A DNA stretch of 64,000 nucleotides from an uncultured Gemmatimonadales bacterium (GCA_947259585.1 CAMYMV010000008.1:112399-176398), one strand, 5' to 3'. Positions 8,107-17,299 are shown, counted from the first letter of the stretch. Notes: generated by a model from the letters alone, not told the origin. Made by a program: numbers and translations.

Positions 8107-8628
8107 ATGACGATGCGAATCGAGACCAAGTCGGCGGTGATCCTCCTCGCCACGTTGCTGCTGGGCATCCTCATCGGCGGCCTGGCCGCGGGTGCGATCG
8201 CGCAGAGACGTGCATCGCGGGTCGCCGAGCTGCGGGAGCGTGGGTTCGCGATGCAGTTGGAGCGCATCATCGAGCCCAGGGACGATGCGCAAAGAGAAGC
8301 GATACAGGCGGTCCTGTCGGCCGCTGCGGAGCGGAACCGCGAAACCATGGAGGGCGCCCGGGAGGAGATCCGTGGCAGCCTGGAGGAGATGCGGGAGGCG
8401 CTGGAGCCGCTCCTGGATGAGGATCAACGCGAGCGGCTCGAGGCGGCGGCGAAGCGGTTCGGGCGAGGCCCCCCGGGTCGGCCGCCGGGTGAACCTGGCC
8501 TCGGTCCACCCGGGCCAGGCCGGAGACCGCCCAACGGGCGCGGCGAGAGGCCACGCCACGGCCCAGGTGGACGCCTTCCGCCGGAAGGAAGCGATCAGCC
8601 GCCACCCGAGCCGCCCGAAGGCAACTAG
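8107..8628 (+). CDS. membrane-anchored Spy-like protein with Pro/Gly-rich tail
   Basis: A 173-residue protein with an N-terminal transmembrane anchor (about residues 8-32) and a charged helical periplasmic domain (about 35-118). The helical part shows the LxPLLDEDQRERLEAAAKRF pattern of Spy/CpxP-like and CnrX-like sensors, and the C-terminal 55 residues are dominated by Gly, Pro and Arg. I chose the ATG at 8107, which follows the previous stop by ten bases. An upstream ATG at 8083 would overlap that gene. Its position after sigma and anti-sigma genes suggests a role in sensing periplasmic or envelope stress, which is inference. Confidence 0.65.
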   Translation: MTMRIETKSAVILLATLLLGILIGGLAAGAIAQRRASRVAELRERGFAMQLERIIEPRDDAQREAIQAVLSAAAERNRETMEGAREEIRGSLEEMREALEPLLDEDQRERLEAAAKRFGRGPPGRPPGEPGLGPPGPGRRPPNGRGERPRHGPGGRLPPEGSDQPPPEPPEGN

Positions 8629-8680
8629 CTCGGCGTACCGGCGGCGTACGGCGGCTGGGACGTCTCGTTACGAGGCGTCT

Positions 8681-8710
8681 GGTGGCCGCTGGTGACCGCT
8701 GGCGGCCGCT
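8681..8710. repeat. three tandem decamers next to the molybdenum hydroxylase stop codon
   Basis: GGTGGCCGCT, GGTGACCGCT and GGCGGCCGCT lie head to tail with one difference each, and a partial fourth copy runs into the last codons of the minus-strand gene. It looks like slippage, with no evident function. Confidence 0.5.
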
Positions 8711-10994
8711 AGGTGGCCGTCAGGTCGATCGGCAGGTCGCGAATCCTCTGGCCGGTCGCCGCGAAGACGGCGTTGGCGACGGCAGGCGCCACGGGCGGCA
8801 CGCCCGGCTCTCCGACACCCGTGGGAAGTTCGTCGCTCTCCACGATGTGGACGTGGATCTCGGGGAGCGCATCGATTCGGAGAATCGGGTAGTCGTGGAA
8901 ATTCCGTTGCTCCACCCGTCCGTCCTTCATCGTGATATCGCCGTTGAGCGCCAGGCTGAGACCGAACACGACCGCGCCCTCCAACTGGGCGCGAACTCGA
9001 TCGGGATTGACCACCAGCCCGCAGTCCACCGCCGTGTCGATCCGGTGTATCCGCAGCGCTCCGTCCGTGACGGAGACCTCGGCGACCGTTCCGACGTAGG
9101 TGACGAAGCAGTAGTGCGCCGCGATCCCGAGCCCGCGGCCGGCGGGCAGTGAGCGACCCCAACCCGCCTCACGTGCCGCGACTTCGACTACCCCTCTCAG
9201 GCGGCCGGTGTCGTACGGCAAGGCGCTCTTGTCGACGCCGTAGGCGTTCTCAGCCCCCTCCCAGATGTCGATGACCCGGCCCGGTCCGATGAGCTCGAGC
9301 AGATAATCTTTAGGGTCACGACCGGTGAGCGCAGCCAGCTCGTCGGCGAAGGCTCCTATGGCGAAGCTGTGGTGGATGTTGGAGACCGAGCGCAGCCAGC
9401 CGATGCGCGTGTGCGCGGGAGCCGGGCAGGCCTCGCAGCGCAGATTGGGGACGTCGAAGGGGACGGTCGTACAGCCGAGACTCAGCTCCCCGTCCGTCGG
9501 TCGGTCGATGTCCGCCTCGAACGTGGCGGAAATGCTGGGGAACGCTGTCCGATGCAGCCAGCCGGTCGTGCGTCCCGAGCCGTCGAGGGCCGCCTCGATC
9601 CGCTGAACGCTCAGAGGATGGTAGAAATCGTGGCGAAGGTCATCTTCGCGGGTCCAGGTCAGGTTGACCGGACGTTCCAACTGCCGAGAGATCGAGACCG
9701 CCTCGAGCACGAAGTCGGGCTTCGACTTTCGTCCGAAAGCGCCGCCGAGGAACGTGACGTGGAGCTCCACCGATTCCTCGGGTCGTCCCAGCATCTTTGC
9801 AGCGAGTTCCCGGGCCAGCTGCGGATCCTGGACCGGTGCCCAGATCTCGCAGCCCTCGGCCGTCACCGACGCCACGCAGGCGGGGGGTTCCATGGAGGCA
9901 TGGGAGAGGTAGGGCATGTAGTACTCGGCCGAGTGGGTCAGCGCCGCGTCGGCGACCGCCGCGTCCACGTCGCCCTCGGAGCGGGCGTCACGACCGGCCG
10001 CTCGAACCGCTTCCTGAAGGGCCTCTCGGTACGATGCGGAGTCGTGCGTCGCGTTCGGCCCGTAGTCCCAATCCACGCTCAGCGCATCCCGGCCCTCGAA
10101 CGCCGCCCAGGTGTTCTCCGCCACGACGGCGACTCCGCCCAGCGCCGCGAAGCCTGGAGGAGTGGGCCCGGCGGGCAGCTCGACGACCTGGATGACTCCC
10201 GGCACGGCGAGCGCCTCTTCGGCCCGGTAGGAACGAGCGCTCCCGCCCACCACCGGGCAGCGGGCGACGGCCGCGTAGACCATGCCGGGGAGGCGGACGT
10301 CGGCCCCGTAGACGGCCGCGCCCGTCGTGATGGCGAGATTGTCCACCCCGTCGAGCGAACGGCCGATGTAGCGGAACTCATTCGGCGTCTTGAGCGCGAC
10401 GTCTTCGGGCACCGCGAGGTTACCGGCCGCCTCGGCCAGATCTCCATATCCGAGGGTCCGGCCTGTCGGCTCGTGCCTCACCTCGTGGTTGTGCCCCACG
10501 CACTCCTTCACCGGCACGCTCCACTCGTCGGCAGCGGCCTGCTCCAGCATCCGGCGCGCCACCGCTCCGGCCTCCCGCAAACGCTGGAAGTGGTTCCGTA
10601 TGCTCTGGGAGCCGCCTGTGTTCTGGTCTCCGAACGCCGGGTCTCCCGGTGCTTGTACGACGCGGACGCGCGACCAGTCGGCCTCCATCTCGTCGGCGAT
10701 GACCGCCGAGAGGGCGGTGCGTACCCCCTGGCCCATCTCGGACCGGGCCACGACGATCTCCACCTCACCCGACGTGTGAAGGTGCACGAAGACGTTTGGC
10801 GAGAAGCTCGTTTCAGGTACCACCGGGGAGGCAGTCGCGAGAGCCGGGCCGACCCCGCCTCGATCACCCCAGGCCGTCGACACCCCCAGCATCAGGCCGC
10901 CGCCCGCGGCCGCCGTGGTGCGGATGAACGCGCGGCGCGTGACTCCGTTCGCTCCGATGCCGTCGGCAGGCGGCTGCGCCGCGACGCGGGTCAT
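8709..10994 (-). CDS. xanthine dehydrogenase-family molybdopterin-binding subunit (IorB type, Tat-exported)
   Basis: A 761-residue large subunit of a molybdenum hydroxylase of the isoquinoline 1-oxidoreductase/aldehyde oxidase kind. The ATG at 10994 overlaps the small-subunit stop (ATGA). A Tat signal is visible at residues 19-36 ([15 protein letters not shown]), so the enzyme acts in the periplasm. Family blocks include [20 protein letters not shown] near the start, [14 protein letters not shown] in the middle and [17 protein letters not shown] near the end. The last carries the base Glu that activates water at the Mo site. Electrons would pass through the two [2Fe-2S] centres of the partner to a cytochrome not found here. 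Substrate unknown; N-heterocycles or aldehydes are usual. Confidence 0.9.
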   Translation of the reverse strand: MTRVAAQPPADGIGANGVTRRAFIRTTAAAGGGLMLGVSTAWGDRGGVGPALATASPVVPETSFSPNVFVHLHTSGEVEIVVARSEMGQGVRTALSAVIADEMEADWSRVRVVQAPGDPAFGDQNTGGSQSIRNHFQRLREAGAVARRMLEQAAADEWSVPVKECVGHNHEVRHEPTGRTLGYGDLAEAAGNLAVPEDVALKTPNEFRYIGRSLDGVDNLAITTGAAVYGADVRLPGMVYAAVARCPVVGGSARSYRAEEALAVPGVIQVVELPAGPTPPGFAALGGVAVVAENTWAAFEGRDALSVDWDYGPNATHDSASYREALQEAVRAAGRDARSEGDVDAAVADAALTHSAEYYMPYLSHASMEPPACVASVTAEGCEIWAPVQDPQLARELAAKMLGRPEESVELHVTFLGGAFGRKSKPDFVLEAVSISRQLERPVNLTWTREDDLRHDFYHPLSVQRIEAALDGSGRTTGWLHRTAFPSISATFEADIDRPTDGELSLGCTTVPFDVPNLRCEACPAPAHTRIGWLRSVSNIHHSFAIGAFADELAALTGRDPKDYLLELIGPGRVIDIWEGAENAYGVDKSALPYDTGRLRGVVEVAAREAGWGRSLPAGRGLGIAAHYCFVTYVGTVAEVSVTDGALRIHRIDTAVDCGLVVNPDRVRAQLEGAVVFGLSLALNGDITMKDGRVEQRNFHDYPILRIDALPEIHVHIVESDELPTGVGEPGVPPVAPAVANAVFAATGQRIRDLPIDLTAT

Positions 10995-11473
10995 GATCCA
11001 CCTCCCGAGCCCACGGTCACCCGATCGGCAGCCATCTTGATCGCCTCGCGAATGCGCGGATACGTGCCGCAGCGGCACAGGTTCGCCCGTTGCGTCTCGT
11101 CGATCTCCGCGTCGGTGGGGCTCGGATTACGGGCCAGCAGCGCCGCCGCATTCATGATTTGGCCGGGCATGCAGTAGCCGCATTGCGGGACGTTCAGCTC
11201 CCGCCACGCCACCTGCAGCGGATGGCTCCCATCGTCCGACAGCCCCTCGATCGTCACGATCGATTTGCCGGCGGCTGAAGAAATGGGCTTGATGCACGCC
11301 CTGATCGCCTCCCCATCCAGGAGCACCGTGCACGACCCGCAGAGAGCCATGCCACAACCGAACTTGGCGCCCGTCAACCCGAGGACATCGCGCAGAACCC
11401 AAAGGATCGGCATCTCGGGAGGAGCTTCGACGTCGCGCCGTTCCCCGTTAATGGTGACCGTGACCTTCGCCAT
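10991..11473 (-). CDS. (2Fe-2S)-binding small subunit of molybdenum hydroxylase (IorA type)
   Basis: A 160-residue electron-transfer subunit. The plant-ferredoxin-like N-terminal domain has the cluster [17 protein letters not shown] plus a later Cys. The helical second domain carries [10 protein letters not shown] and LCRCGTY for the second [2Fe-2S] centre. The ATG at 11473 follows a strong AGGAGG. An open frame continues upstream without protein-like character. There is no signal peptide: it would be exported folded with the Tat-bearing large subunit, the known hitch-hiker arrangement in this family. It is the first gene of a two-gene operon, with a palindrome lying upstream at 11608-11617. 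Confidence 0.93.
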   Translation of the reverse strand: MAKVTVTINGERRDVEAPPEMPILWVLRDVLGLTGAKFGCGMALCGSCTVLLDGEAIRACIKPISSAAGKSIVTIEGLSDDGSHPLQVAWRELNVPQCGYCMPGQIMNAAALLARNPSPTDAEIDETQRANLCRCGTYPRIREAIKMAADRVTVGSGGGS

Positions 11474-11607
11474 CGGTGCCTCCTTGGCGTCGAGGAAGGG
11501 GCCGGAGCCGGCCCTGTCACTTACCTTCCGAGCCGGCGCTGGAAACCGCAAGACCGAACTGACGCCGATTGTCCACGATTGCCGACGCGCACGCCCGCGG
11601 CTTATAA

Positions 11608-11617
11608 CAAGCGCTTG
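11608..11617. promoter_or_regulatory. 10-bp perfect palindrome, candidate operator
   Basis: CAAGCGCTTG lies in the 189-base divergent space between the iorA-type gene and the SnoaL-like gene, flanked by partly symmetric ATAA/TTAT. The AAGCGCTT core resembles the AAnCGnTT half-site pairs recognised by LacI-family repressors. No LacI gene is in the window, so the assignment is tentative. Confidence 0.3.
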
Positions 11618-11662
11618 CGTTATTCCGCTCACACCGCAGCTATCACACGACAGGAGGTACCG

Positions 11663-12112
11663 ATGAGGATCGGAGCTGCCGCGGCCTTGCTGTTCGGCCT
11701 CAGCCTGGCCTGGACGACTTCCCTGACAGCCCAGACGCCGAAGCCTCTGGAGAAGCTGCTCGAGGATTGGGAAGCCGCCTTCAACGCCGGTGAGTACGAG
11801 AAGACAGCGGCCTTGTATACAACCGATGCGCGCCGGGCGCCGCCCGACTCGCCCGAGCTCATCAGCGGGCCCGATGAGATTCTGGCCGGCATGGCGCCGT
11901 TCGCGGGCATGACGATCAAGCTCACGAGCGCCGGCGGCATGCTGGGCGAAAAGCACGGAAGCACGTGGGGCAGCTTCGAGATCTGGGAAGGCGATCAGAT
12001 GGTGAACAAGGGCCGCTGGATGAACGTCGTCACGATGACCGAAGGCGGCTGGAAGATCTACCGGGACATCTGGAACTCATCGATACCTGAGGAAGAGGGC
12101 GGCTGTATGTAG
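11663..12112 (+). CDS. exported SnoaL/DUF4440-like (NTF2-fold) protein
   Basis: A 149-residue protein with a Sec signal peptide cleaved near LTAQ. The ATG at 11663 is preceded by AGGAGG seven bases upstream. The mature part has the NTF2-like pattern: helix [21 protein letters not shown], then the turn [15 protein letters not shown], then alternating strands including [13 protein letters not shown] and [12 protein letters not shown]. That matches the SnoaL-like/DUF4440 superfamily. Many such proteins bind small molecules or act as isomerases, but no catalytic residue set is evident. It is monocistronic, followed by a strong hairpin. Confidence 0.8.
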   Translation: MRIGAAAALLFGLSLAWTTSLTAQTPKPLEKLLEDWEAAFNAGEYEKTAALYTTDARRAPPDSPELISGPDEILAGMAPFAGMTIKLTSAGGMLGEKHGSTWGSFEIWEGDQMVNKGRWMNVVTMTEGGWKIYRDIWNSSIPEEEGGCM

Positions 12113-12133
12113 GCAGGTAGTCCAGGCCTCGGT

Positions 12134-12165
12134 TCCTCTACTTGTACACCTGTACAGGTAGAGGA
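12134..12165. terminator. 15-bp stem hairpin between convergent genes
   Basis: TCCTCTACTTGTACA and TGTACAGGTAGAGGA form a 15-pair stem (14 Watson-Crick pairs and one T-G) around a CC centre, so the apical pairs probably open. It lies between the SnoaL-like gene and the convergent sirtuin gene. There is no U-tract on either strand, so it may be a barrier hairpin, a bidirectional terminator or an mRNA 3' stabiliser. Confidence 0.55.
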
Positions 12166-12239
12166 CCGTGGCTGCGTGATGAGCCGTGCGCGACGCAGCG
12201 CTCGCCGCGCTTGCGCCCGGCGCAACCTGCTTCAGGTTC

Positions 12240-13088
12240 TCAGAGGAGCGTTTCGCTCAACGCCGGCAGAACCTCGCCGGTGCGTCCGTGGACCCTCACT
12301 CGGGCGATCTCGTCTCCACGCGTACGTCCGAGGTTGACGATCCCGACGGGCACGTTTCTCTCGGCGGCTCCGAGGACGAAGCGGTAGCCCGAGTAGACCG
12401 TCAGAGAAGAACCCGCGACCAGGAGCACATCGGCCTCGTCGAACAACTTCCAGGCAGCGTCGACCCTCTCTTTCGGCACGTTCTCGCCGAAGAAGACGAC
12501 GTCCGGCTTCAGCGCTCCCCCGCAACGCAGGCATGGAGGCACCTGAAACGCCCTCTCCAAGCCGGCGGCAAGCTCGACATCCCCGTCCGGCGCCGACTCC
12601 GCATCGTCAAACGGTGCAGGCAGTTCCGCCGCGTCGTTCCAGTCGGCATTGAAGTCCAGAAGTCGTCTCTGCAGGGCGTCGCGGCGCTCCGTCGCGCCGC
12701 ACTCGAGGCAGACAACCTCGGCCAGGTTGCCGTGTAGCTCCACGACCCGGCTGCTACCAGCCGCCTGATGCAGCCCGTCCACGTTCTGCGTGACGACCCC
12801 GCACACCAAACCGCCCTCCTCCATCGTCGCCAGCGCTCGATGCCCGGCGTTTGGTCGGGCACCCGCCACACGTCGCCAGCCGACCGCGCTCCGAGCCCAA
12901 TAGCGACGCCTGGCCAGAGGATCGCGCGTGAACTCCTGGTAAAGCATCGGCTTCCGGTTCCGCTTTGAAGAGTCCGGACCACGGTAGTCGGGTATCCCCG
13001 ACTCGGTGCTGCACCCCGCTCCACTCAGAACGACGACACGCCGCCCATCGAGCAAATCTGCCAGGTCACAGAAGGATCGAGTCAGCAT
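12240..13088 (-). CDS. NAD-dependent protein deacylase, Sir2 class II (SIRT4-like)
   Basis: A 282-residue sirtuin that removes acyl groups from lysines using NAD. Seen: the NAD-binding motif SGAGCSTESGIPDYRG near residue 22, the catalytic block TQNVDGLHQAAG, and HGNLAEVVCLECG. Two Cys pairs (CLEC and CLRC, about 45 residues apart) form the zinc ribbon, and SSLTVYSG precedes the last Rossmann strand. The segment RRYWARSAVGW and surrounding residues resemble eukaryotic SIRT4 and its bacterial class II relatives rather than CobB. The start ATG at 13088 is the first in frame. Confidence 0.93.
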   Translation of the reverse strand: MLTRSFCDLADLLDGRRVVVLSGAGCSTESGIPDYRGPDSSKRNRKPMLYQEFTRDPLARRRYWARSAVGWRRVAGARPNAGHRALATMEEGGLVCGVVTQNVDGLHQAAGSSRVVELHGNLAEVVCLECGATERRDALQRRLLDFNADWNDAAELPAPFDDAESAPDGDVELAAGLERAFQVPPCLRCGGALKPDVVFFGENVPKERVDAAWKLFDEADVLLVAGSSLTVYSGYRFVLGAAERNVPVGIVNLGRTRGDEIARVRVHGRTGEVLPALSETLL

Positions 13089-13165
13089 GCTTCGGTACTA
13101 CCGACTTGCGGAGATCCCGATCCTTCCGCCGATTGCCGCACCCAACGCAGCAGTCGGAGCATGAT

Positions 13166-13897
13166 ATGAACGGACGACACGGAATCATCGGAGCGCTCGT
13201 GGTGGCGCTCGGCATCGCCCTCGGCGGCTGGTTCGTCGGACACGGCTTTCAACAGGGTCGGTCGAATGACCGTTTCGTGACAGTCAAGGGGGTTTCGGAG
13301 CGCAGCGTGGAGGCGGATCTCGCCCTCTGGCCGCTCCAGTTCGTCGCCGCGGACAACGATCTGAGCCGAGCTCAGAGTCGACTCGACGCGAGCATCGGCG
13401 TGACCCTCGAGTTTCTGGCTCGCCAGGGGCTGGATACCGCTCGGACGCAGCTCCAGGGGCTTCGGGTCACCGACGTCCTCGCGAACCCCTACCAGCAGCA
13501 GAGGACCGTCAACCGTTTTGTCGTCAACCAGACTCTGGTGGTTCGGTCGAGCGAGCCGCGAAAGGTGCTGGCCGCCAGCGAGCGGGTCGGCGAGCTGGTC
13601 GAGGCGGGCGTCGTGCTCAGCTCGGGTGCCGAGTACGGCGCCACCGGCCCGACCTTTCTGTTCAAGAGCCTCAACGATATCAAGCCTGAGATGATCGCGG
13701 AGGCCACCTCCCGGGCTCGTGAAGCGGCCGAGCAGTTCGCCGCCGATTCGCGCAGCAGCATTACCGGGATTAGGCGCGCCAACCAGGGCGTCTTCGTCAT
13801 CCTCGGTCGGGACCGGGCTCCGGGCCTTACGGAGCCGAGCCAGCTGGAGAAGACCGTCCGCGTCGTTTCGACCGTGGAGTACTTCCTGGAGGATTGA
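13166..13897 (+). CDS. SIMPL domain (DUF541) exported protein
   Basis: A 243-residue protein. The start at 13166 gives an N-terminal membrane segment (about residues 7-27) followed by the SIMPL signature FVTVKGVSERSVEADLALW, then a helical and strand-rich periplasmic domain to the end. The C-terminal block KTVRVVSTVEYFLED is also typical. Related proteins are periplasmic oligomers linked to oxidative-stress protection or unknown roles. It probably stays anchored by the uncleaved N-terminal helix. Its start lies 77 bases from the divergent sirtuin start. Confidence 0.88.
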   Translation: MNGRHGIIGALVVALGIALGGWFVGHGFQQGRSNDRFVTVKGVSERSVEADLALWPLQFVAADNDLSRAQSRLDASIGVTLEFLARQGLDTARTQLQGLRVTDVLANPYQQQRTVNRFVVNQTLVVRSSEPRKVLAASERVGELVEAGVVLSSGAEYGATGPTFLFKSLNDIKPEMIAEATSRAREAAEQFAADSRSSITGIRRANQGVFVILGRDRAPGLTEPSQLEKTVRVVSTVEYFLED

Positions 13898-13957
13898 CCC
13901 AATCGAATCGGACCGAGGCATGGGCGCCTCTGTCAGGGTGGCAACAAGGGAGCGCAG

Positions 13958-15127
13958 ATGAACGCGGAGCCGTTGTTCAACGACCTGATCGGAGTGATGG
14001 CGGTGATCACGATGATCCCCGTCTTCTTCCTCTGGCTGGAGAAGAAGACGCGCTGGAGGATCTTCGACGTTCTGCCCGCGATCATCTGGATCTTCCTCAC
14101 CCCCATCCTCCTCAGCAACCTGAACATCATCCCGAAGTCCACGCCGATCTACAGCACGTTCCGGGCGTTCGCCGTACCGATGTTCATCGTCCTGATGCTG
14201 CTCGACATCAACATTCGCGAGACGATGAAGGTCGCCTGGCGGGGCGCGGCCGTGCTGACGATGGGCTCGGTCGGGGTGGTGATCGGCTGCGTCGCCGCAT
14301 TCTTCTTCTTCCGGGGCTCCCTCCCACCCGACTCCTGGTCGGGATTCGGGGCGCTGGCGGGAAGCTGGATCGGCGGCACGGGTAACCTGGCGGCGGTGGC
14401 CGAGAGCCTGGACACACCCGAGGCGATGGTGGGCATCGTCGTCATCGTCGACAACTTCGTCTACCTCGCCTACTTCCCGCTCATCCTCACCTGCAAGCGC
14501 TGGGCGGGCTCGTTCAACCGCTGGACGGGCGTCTCCCAGGAGGAGATCGACCACATCACCGATGCGGTGGCGAGCGTCGAGAAGAAGACCCACGAGGTCC
14601 ACTTCAAGGATCTCGTCACCCTCGTCGGCTTCGCTTTCACGGCCATCCTGGTGGCGAACACGATCGCCGGCTTCCTGCCGGAGCTGAGACCGGTCCTCAC
14701 GGTCAGGACCTGGGCGATCCTCCTGGTGACCACCATCGGGGTTGCGCTCTCCGCGACGCCTCTCAAGAACGTCCCGGGCACCGAACCGATGGCCATGATG
14801 CTCGTCTACATCTACATGACGATGATCGGCGCCCAGGCGGACCTCTCTCAGCTCGCCGGAGCGCAGTGGTTCATCGCCGCCGGTTTCCTGGCGATCGTGA
14901 TTCACCTGGTGTTCGTGCTGTTCGGCGCCAAGATCTTCCGGATGGACGTGAGCATGGCGGCGGTCTCGAGCGTCTCGGCGGTGGGAGGCGCCGCATCGGC
15001 GCCCGTCGCGGCCGGCTACCACCGGGAGGAGCTCGTCCCGGTCTCGATCATGCTGGCGCTGATCGGCTATGCCCTTGGCAACTACCTGGGGGTGGCGACC
15101 GCCTACCTGAGCAGCCTGCTGCTATAA
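13958..15127 (+). CDS. DUF819 family integral membrane protein
   Basis: A 389-residue protein with about ten hydrophobic helices, preceded by AGGGAG eight bases before the ATG. It has the DUF819 hallmarks: the intramembrane glycine-rich stretch ALAGSWIGGTGNLAAVAESL near residues 130-150, and in the second half AVSSVSAVGGAASAPVAAG. These two internally related halves suggest a secondary transporter fold with two gating domains. A cytoplasmic loop around EKKTHEVHFKDL separates them. No substrate is known for the family. It is the last gene before a convergent FadL-type porin gene. Confidence 0.9.
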   Translation: MNAEPLFNDLIGVMAVITMIPVFFLWLEKKTRWRIFDVLPAIIWIFLTPILLSNLNIIPKSTPIYSTFRAFAVPMFIVLMLLDINIRETMKVAWRGAAVLTMGSVGVVIGCVAAFFFFRGSLPPDSWSGFGALAGSWIGGTGNLAAVAESLDTPEAMVGIVVIVDNFVYLAYFPLILTCKRWAGSFNRWTGVSQEEIDHITDAVASVEKKTHEVHFKDLVTLVGFAFTAILVANTIAGFLPELRPVLTVRTWAILLVTTIGVALSATPLKNVPGTEPMAMMLVYIYMTMIGAQADLSQLAGAQWFIAAGFLAIVIHLVFVLFGAKIFRMDVSMAAVSSVSAVGGAASAPVAAGYHREELVPVSIMLALIGYALGNYLGVATAYLSSLLL

Positions 15128-15200
15128 CAGGCTTTGGCGGGCCGCCTTCAGGGGCGGTCGCAGAGGGGTGGGCTTTCGCGTCTGCGTGCAGGCGCGCGCC

Positions 15201-16646
15201 CTATAGCCCCGCTATCCCGAAGCCCAGAATCACGGTGATGCGGAAGAGATCGGCCGTGGCCTGCTGTTGCTGGTCGGGCGGCCGGATGCCGGGAAGGAAG
15301 TCCAGCGGGTCGAACGGGTCGCTCCTGCCGAAGGAGAGGACGGTCCCGAGCGTGAAGTCCGAGCGCTCGATCGTGAACGTGCTTCCGAGGGCGACGTGGT
15401 ACAGGTCCCAGCGCGACACGTTGGCCAGGTACTTCCCGTCTCCGGACGGCTCCTCCAGCCCCGCGTTGAAGTCCGTGCGAAACCCGGCGTAGGCTCCCAG
15501 CAATTCGCTGAACTGGTTCTCGATCCCCACGCCGGCGTTGAAGACGGACTCCAGTTCCTGCACGACGTCGAAGCTGATCGTGTCCCCGCTCTGTGGCGCG
15601 ACGAACGGCTCCGAGTCGATCACGTCGTACTCGTCGACGCGGTTGAACCACTCGGCCGCCACGTGCACCCGCGCGCGCTCGCGGTTGAACGTGTAGGCGC
15701 CCCCGACGCCGATCGACAGCGGCGACTTGTAGCGCGCCGGCAGCTTGTCCTGCGTCGTGGTGACCAGCCCCCCGCTCGGCTGGCCGACACCCGAGATCAC
15801 GAACGTGCTGTCGAAGCCGATGTCACCGCTTCCGCCGAGCGAGACGCTGGGCGTGGTGAGGTTGAGCCCGAGCTGCCAGGAGCCCAGGATCTTGCTCACG
15901 CCGGCCTTCCAGAGGATGCGCCAGGCGTTGTAGCGGAAGTCCCGGTTCTGGAGCGCGAGCAGCGCCTCGCCAGCAGCGTCGTTCGCCTGCGCAGCGATCT
16001 GGAACTCCGTTCGTTGGTTGCGGTTCGCGATGAACTGGGTGACGCCCACCGAGACGGGCCCCACCGTGCGGGCCCAGGTCAGCCCGCCCCACGACTCCGT
16101 GAGATCCTGGTCGACCCGCACGTCACCTGCCAGCGTCTCCAGGCCGGGTAAGGCGAGATCCTCACCGTCTAACACGTTCCTCTCCCTGATCCGAAAGTCG
16201 AAATCCTGGCGGACCAGGAACGAGTAGGCCAGCCGATTCTCGCCCAGGAACTTGAACGGAAACTCCCCAGCCACCATGGACGGCAGGGACTTGAAGCGGT
16301 TCGAATCGAACTCCTCCTCGCCACCCACCAGACCCGTGTAGCCGACCGACGTATACTCGAACACGTTGCCCGACAGCAGGAGCTCGGCCGACTCGATCAG
16401 CGCCAGGGCGCCCGGGTTGTAGAACACCGCGCTCACGTCGTCCACGCTGCCGATCACCGCGCCGGCCAGCAGCCGCGATCGGTTGCCGTATTGCGTCGCC
16501 CAGTAGTGCGAGTCTTGCCCGCGCGCCTCTGCGCCGGTACCCAGGAGCATGGCCAACGTGAGGAGCGGGGTCGCGAGAGTGGCGAGCACTCGGCGGCGGT
16601 GACGCACGTCTTGGTCTGCGCTTACCGGTAACAGGCTGATGGGCAC
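15201..16646 (-). CDS. outer-membrane transport protein, OmpP1/FadL/TodX family
   Basis: About 481 residues. After a signal peptide ending near GAEARGQDS, the mature protein starts with the FadL-like pattern SRLLAGAVIGSVDDVSAVFY followed by NPGALALIESAEL, and continues as a long barrel with about 14 predicted strands. The extreme C-terminus, FGIAGL, is a degenerate barrel signal. Start choice is uncertain: a GTG at 16646 has GAGAGG six bases upstream, a GTG at 16607 gives a shorter leader, and an ATG at 16745 would leave only six bases to the divergent lipoprotein gene. The family carries hydrophobic compounds across the outer membrane. Confidence 0.8.
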   Translation of the reverse strand: MPISLLPVSADQDVRHRRRVLATLATPLLTLAMLLGTGAEARGQDSHYWATQYGNRSRLLAGAVIGSVDDVSAVFYNPGALALIESAELLLSGNVFEYTSVGYTGLVGGEEEFDSNRFKSLPSMVAGEFPFKFLGENRLAYSFLVRQDFDFRIRERNVLDGEDLALPGLETLAGDVRVDQDLTESWGGLTWARTVGPVSVGVTQFIANRNQRTEFQIAAQANDAAGEALLALQNRDFRYNAWRILWKAGVSKILGSWQLGLNLTTPSVSLGGSGDIGFDSTFVISGVGQPSGGLVTTTQDKLPARYKSPLSIGVGGAYTFNRERARVHVAAEWFNRVDEYDVIDSEPFVAPQSGDTISFDVVQELESVFNAGVGIENQFSELLGAYAGFRTDFNAGLEEPSGDGKYLANVSRWDLYHVALGSTFTIERSDFTLGTVLSFGRSDPFDPLDFLPGIRPPDQQQQATADLFRITVILGFGIAGL

Positions 16647-16751
16647 GGCCAACCTCTCGGCTTTAGTACGCGGCTTGGTTTCGGCATGCAGCAACGTTCT
16701 GCATAATGGACAGCAACATAGCTCGTTTAAGGCTCGGTCTACCATGGGGCA

Positions 16752-17261
16752 ATGATGCGAAAAACGATCGTGTTCGCGAGTCTGGCGCTCATCATCTGTA
16801 CGGCATGCGGTCCAACGATCTCCGTATCGACCGATTGGGATCAGTCCTTCGCCTTCTCCGACCTCAACACCTACGCCTGGGCCCTGCAGACAACCGAGGC
16901 AGATGCCAGCGATCCGACCGCCGTCCGGGTGCAGCGAGGCACCGATCGCGTGCTTCAGGGGAGGGGCTTCCGCCTGGACGAGAGCGAGCCGAGCTTTCTC
17001 GTCGCCTACAAGCTGGGAGCCGAAGACAGACAGAGGTTCGTGCCGTACAACCAGGCGCTGCTCGGAGCACGCTCGACGGCCAGGGTGGAATACACGGCGA
17101 ACACGATCGTCATCGACGTGATCGATCCGGAGATCAACGAGGTCGTCTGGCGCGGATCCGGCGAAACGACCCCGAATTCGAACGCCACCGTGGAGCAGAA
17201 CAGCGATCTGATCCGGCGGGTCGTCGAGAAGATCCTGAAGGACTTCCCGCCCGACGGTTGA
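16752..17261 (+). CDS. DUF4136 family lipoprotein
   Basis: A 169-residue lipoprotein: lipobox ICTAC with Cys at about position 19, then the DUF4136 pattern VSTDWDQSFAFSDLNTYAW, the mid-domain SEPSFLVAYKLGAE and the closing INEVVWRGSGETT ... RRVVEKILKDFPP. This small alpha/beta fold is common in outer-membrane lipoproteins of several Gram-negative phyla, with no established role. Either ATG of the ATGATG pair at 16749-16755 could serve; the first in-frame one is used. Two copies of a 15-base repeat follow the stop. Confidence 0.88.
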   Translation: MMRKTIVFASLALIICTACGPTISVSTDWDQSFAFSDLNTYAWALQTTEADASDPTAVRVQRGTDRVLQGRGFRLDESEPSFLVAYKLGAEDRQRFVPYNQALLGARSTARVEYTANTIVIDVIDPEINEVVWRGSGETTPNSNATVEQNSDLIRRVVEKILKDFPPDG

Positions 17262-17264
17262 GGA

Positions 17265-17299
17265 CTCAACGCGCTTGAGAGCTGCTCAGCGCGCTTGAG
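17265..17299. repeat. two 15-base near-palindromic direct repeats
   Basis: CTCAACGCGCTTGAG (17265-17279) and CTCAGCGCGCTTGAG (17285-17299) repeat with one difference and a 20-base period. Each can fold on itself. They lie between the converging DUF4136 and Rieske genes, so they may end transcription, though no T-run follows. Confidence 0.4.

Noticed and set aside
8681..8710. Decamer repeats as a CRISPR or regulatory array
   Set aside because: Only three short units with no spacers, running into coding sequence; simple slippage explains them.
9369..11177. About 600-codon plus-strand frame across the iorB-type gene
   Set aside because: Shadow of the minus-strand molybdenum hydroxylase subunit, low complexity and Arg-rich.
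13082..15022. About 645-codon antisense frame opposite the SIMPL and DUF819 genes
   Set aside because: It spans two real genes and their spacer, is very rich in Asp, His, Arg and Glu, and shows no fold-like pattern.
15137..15161. GC-rich hairpin after the DUF819 gene as a terminator
   Set aside because: The stem needs a bulge and no T-run follows; too weak to list.
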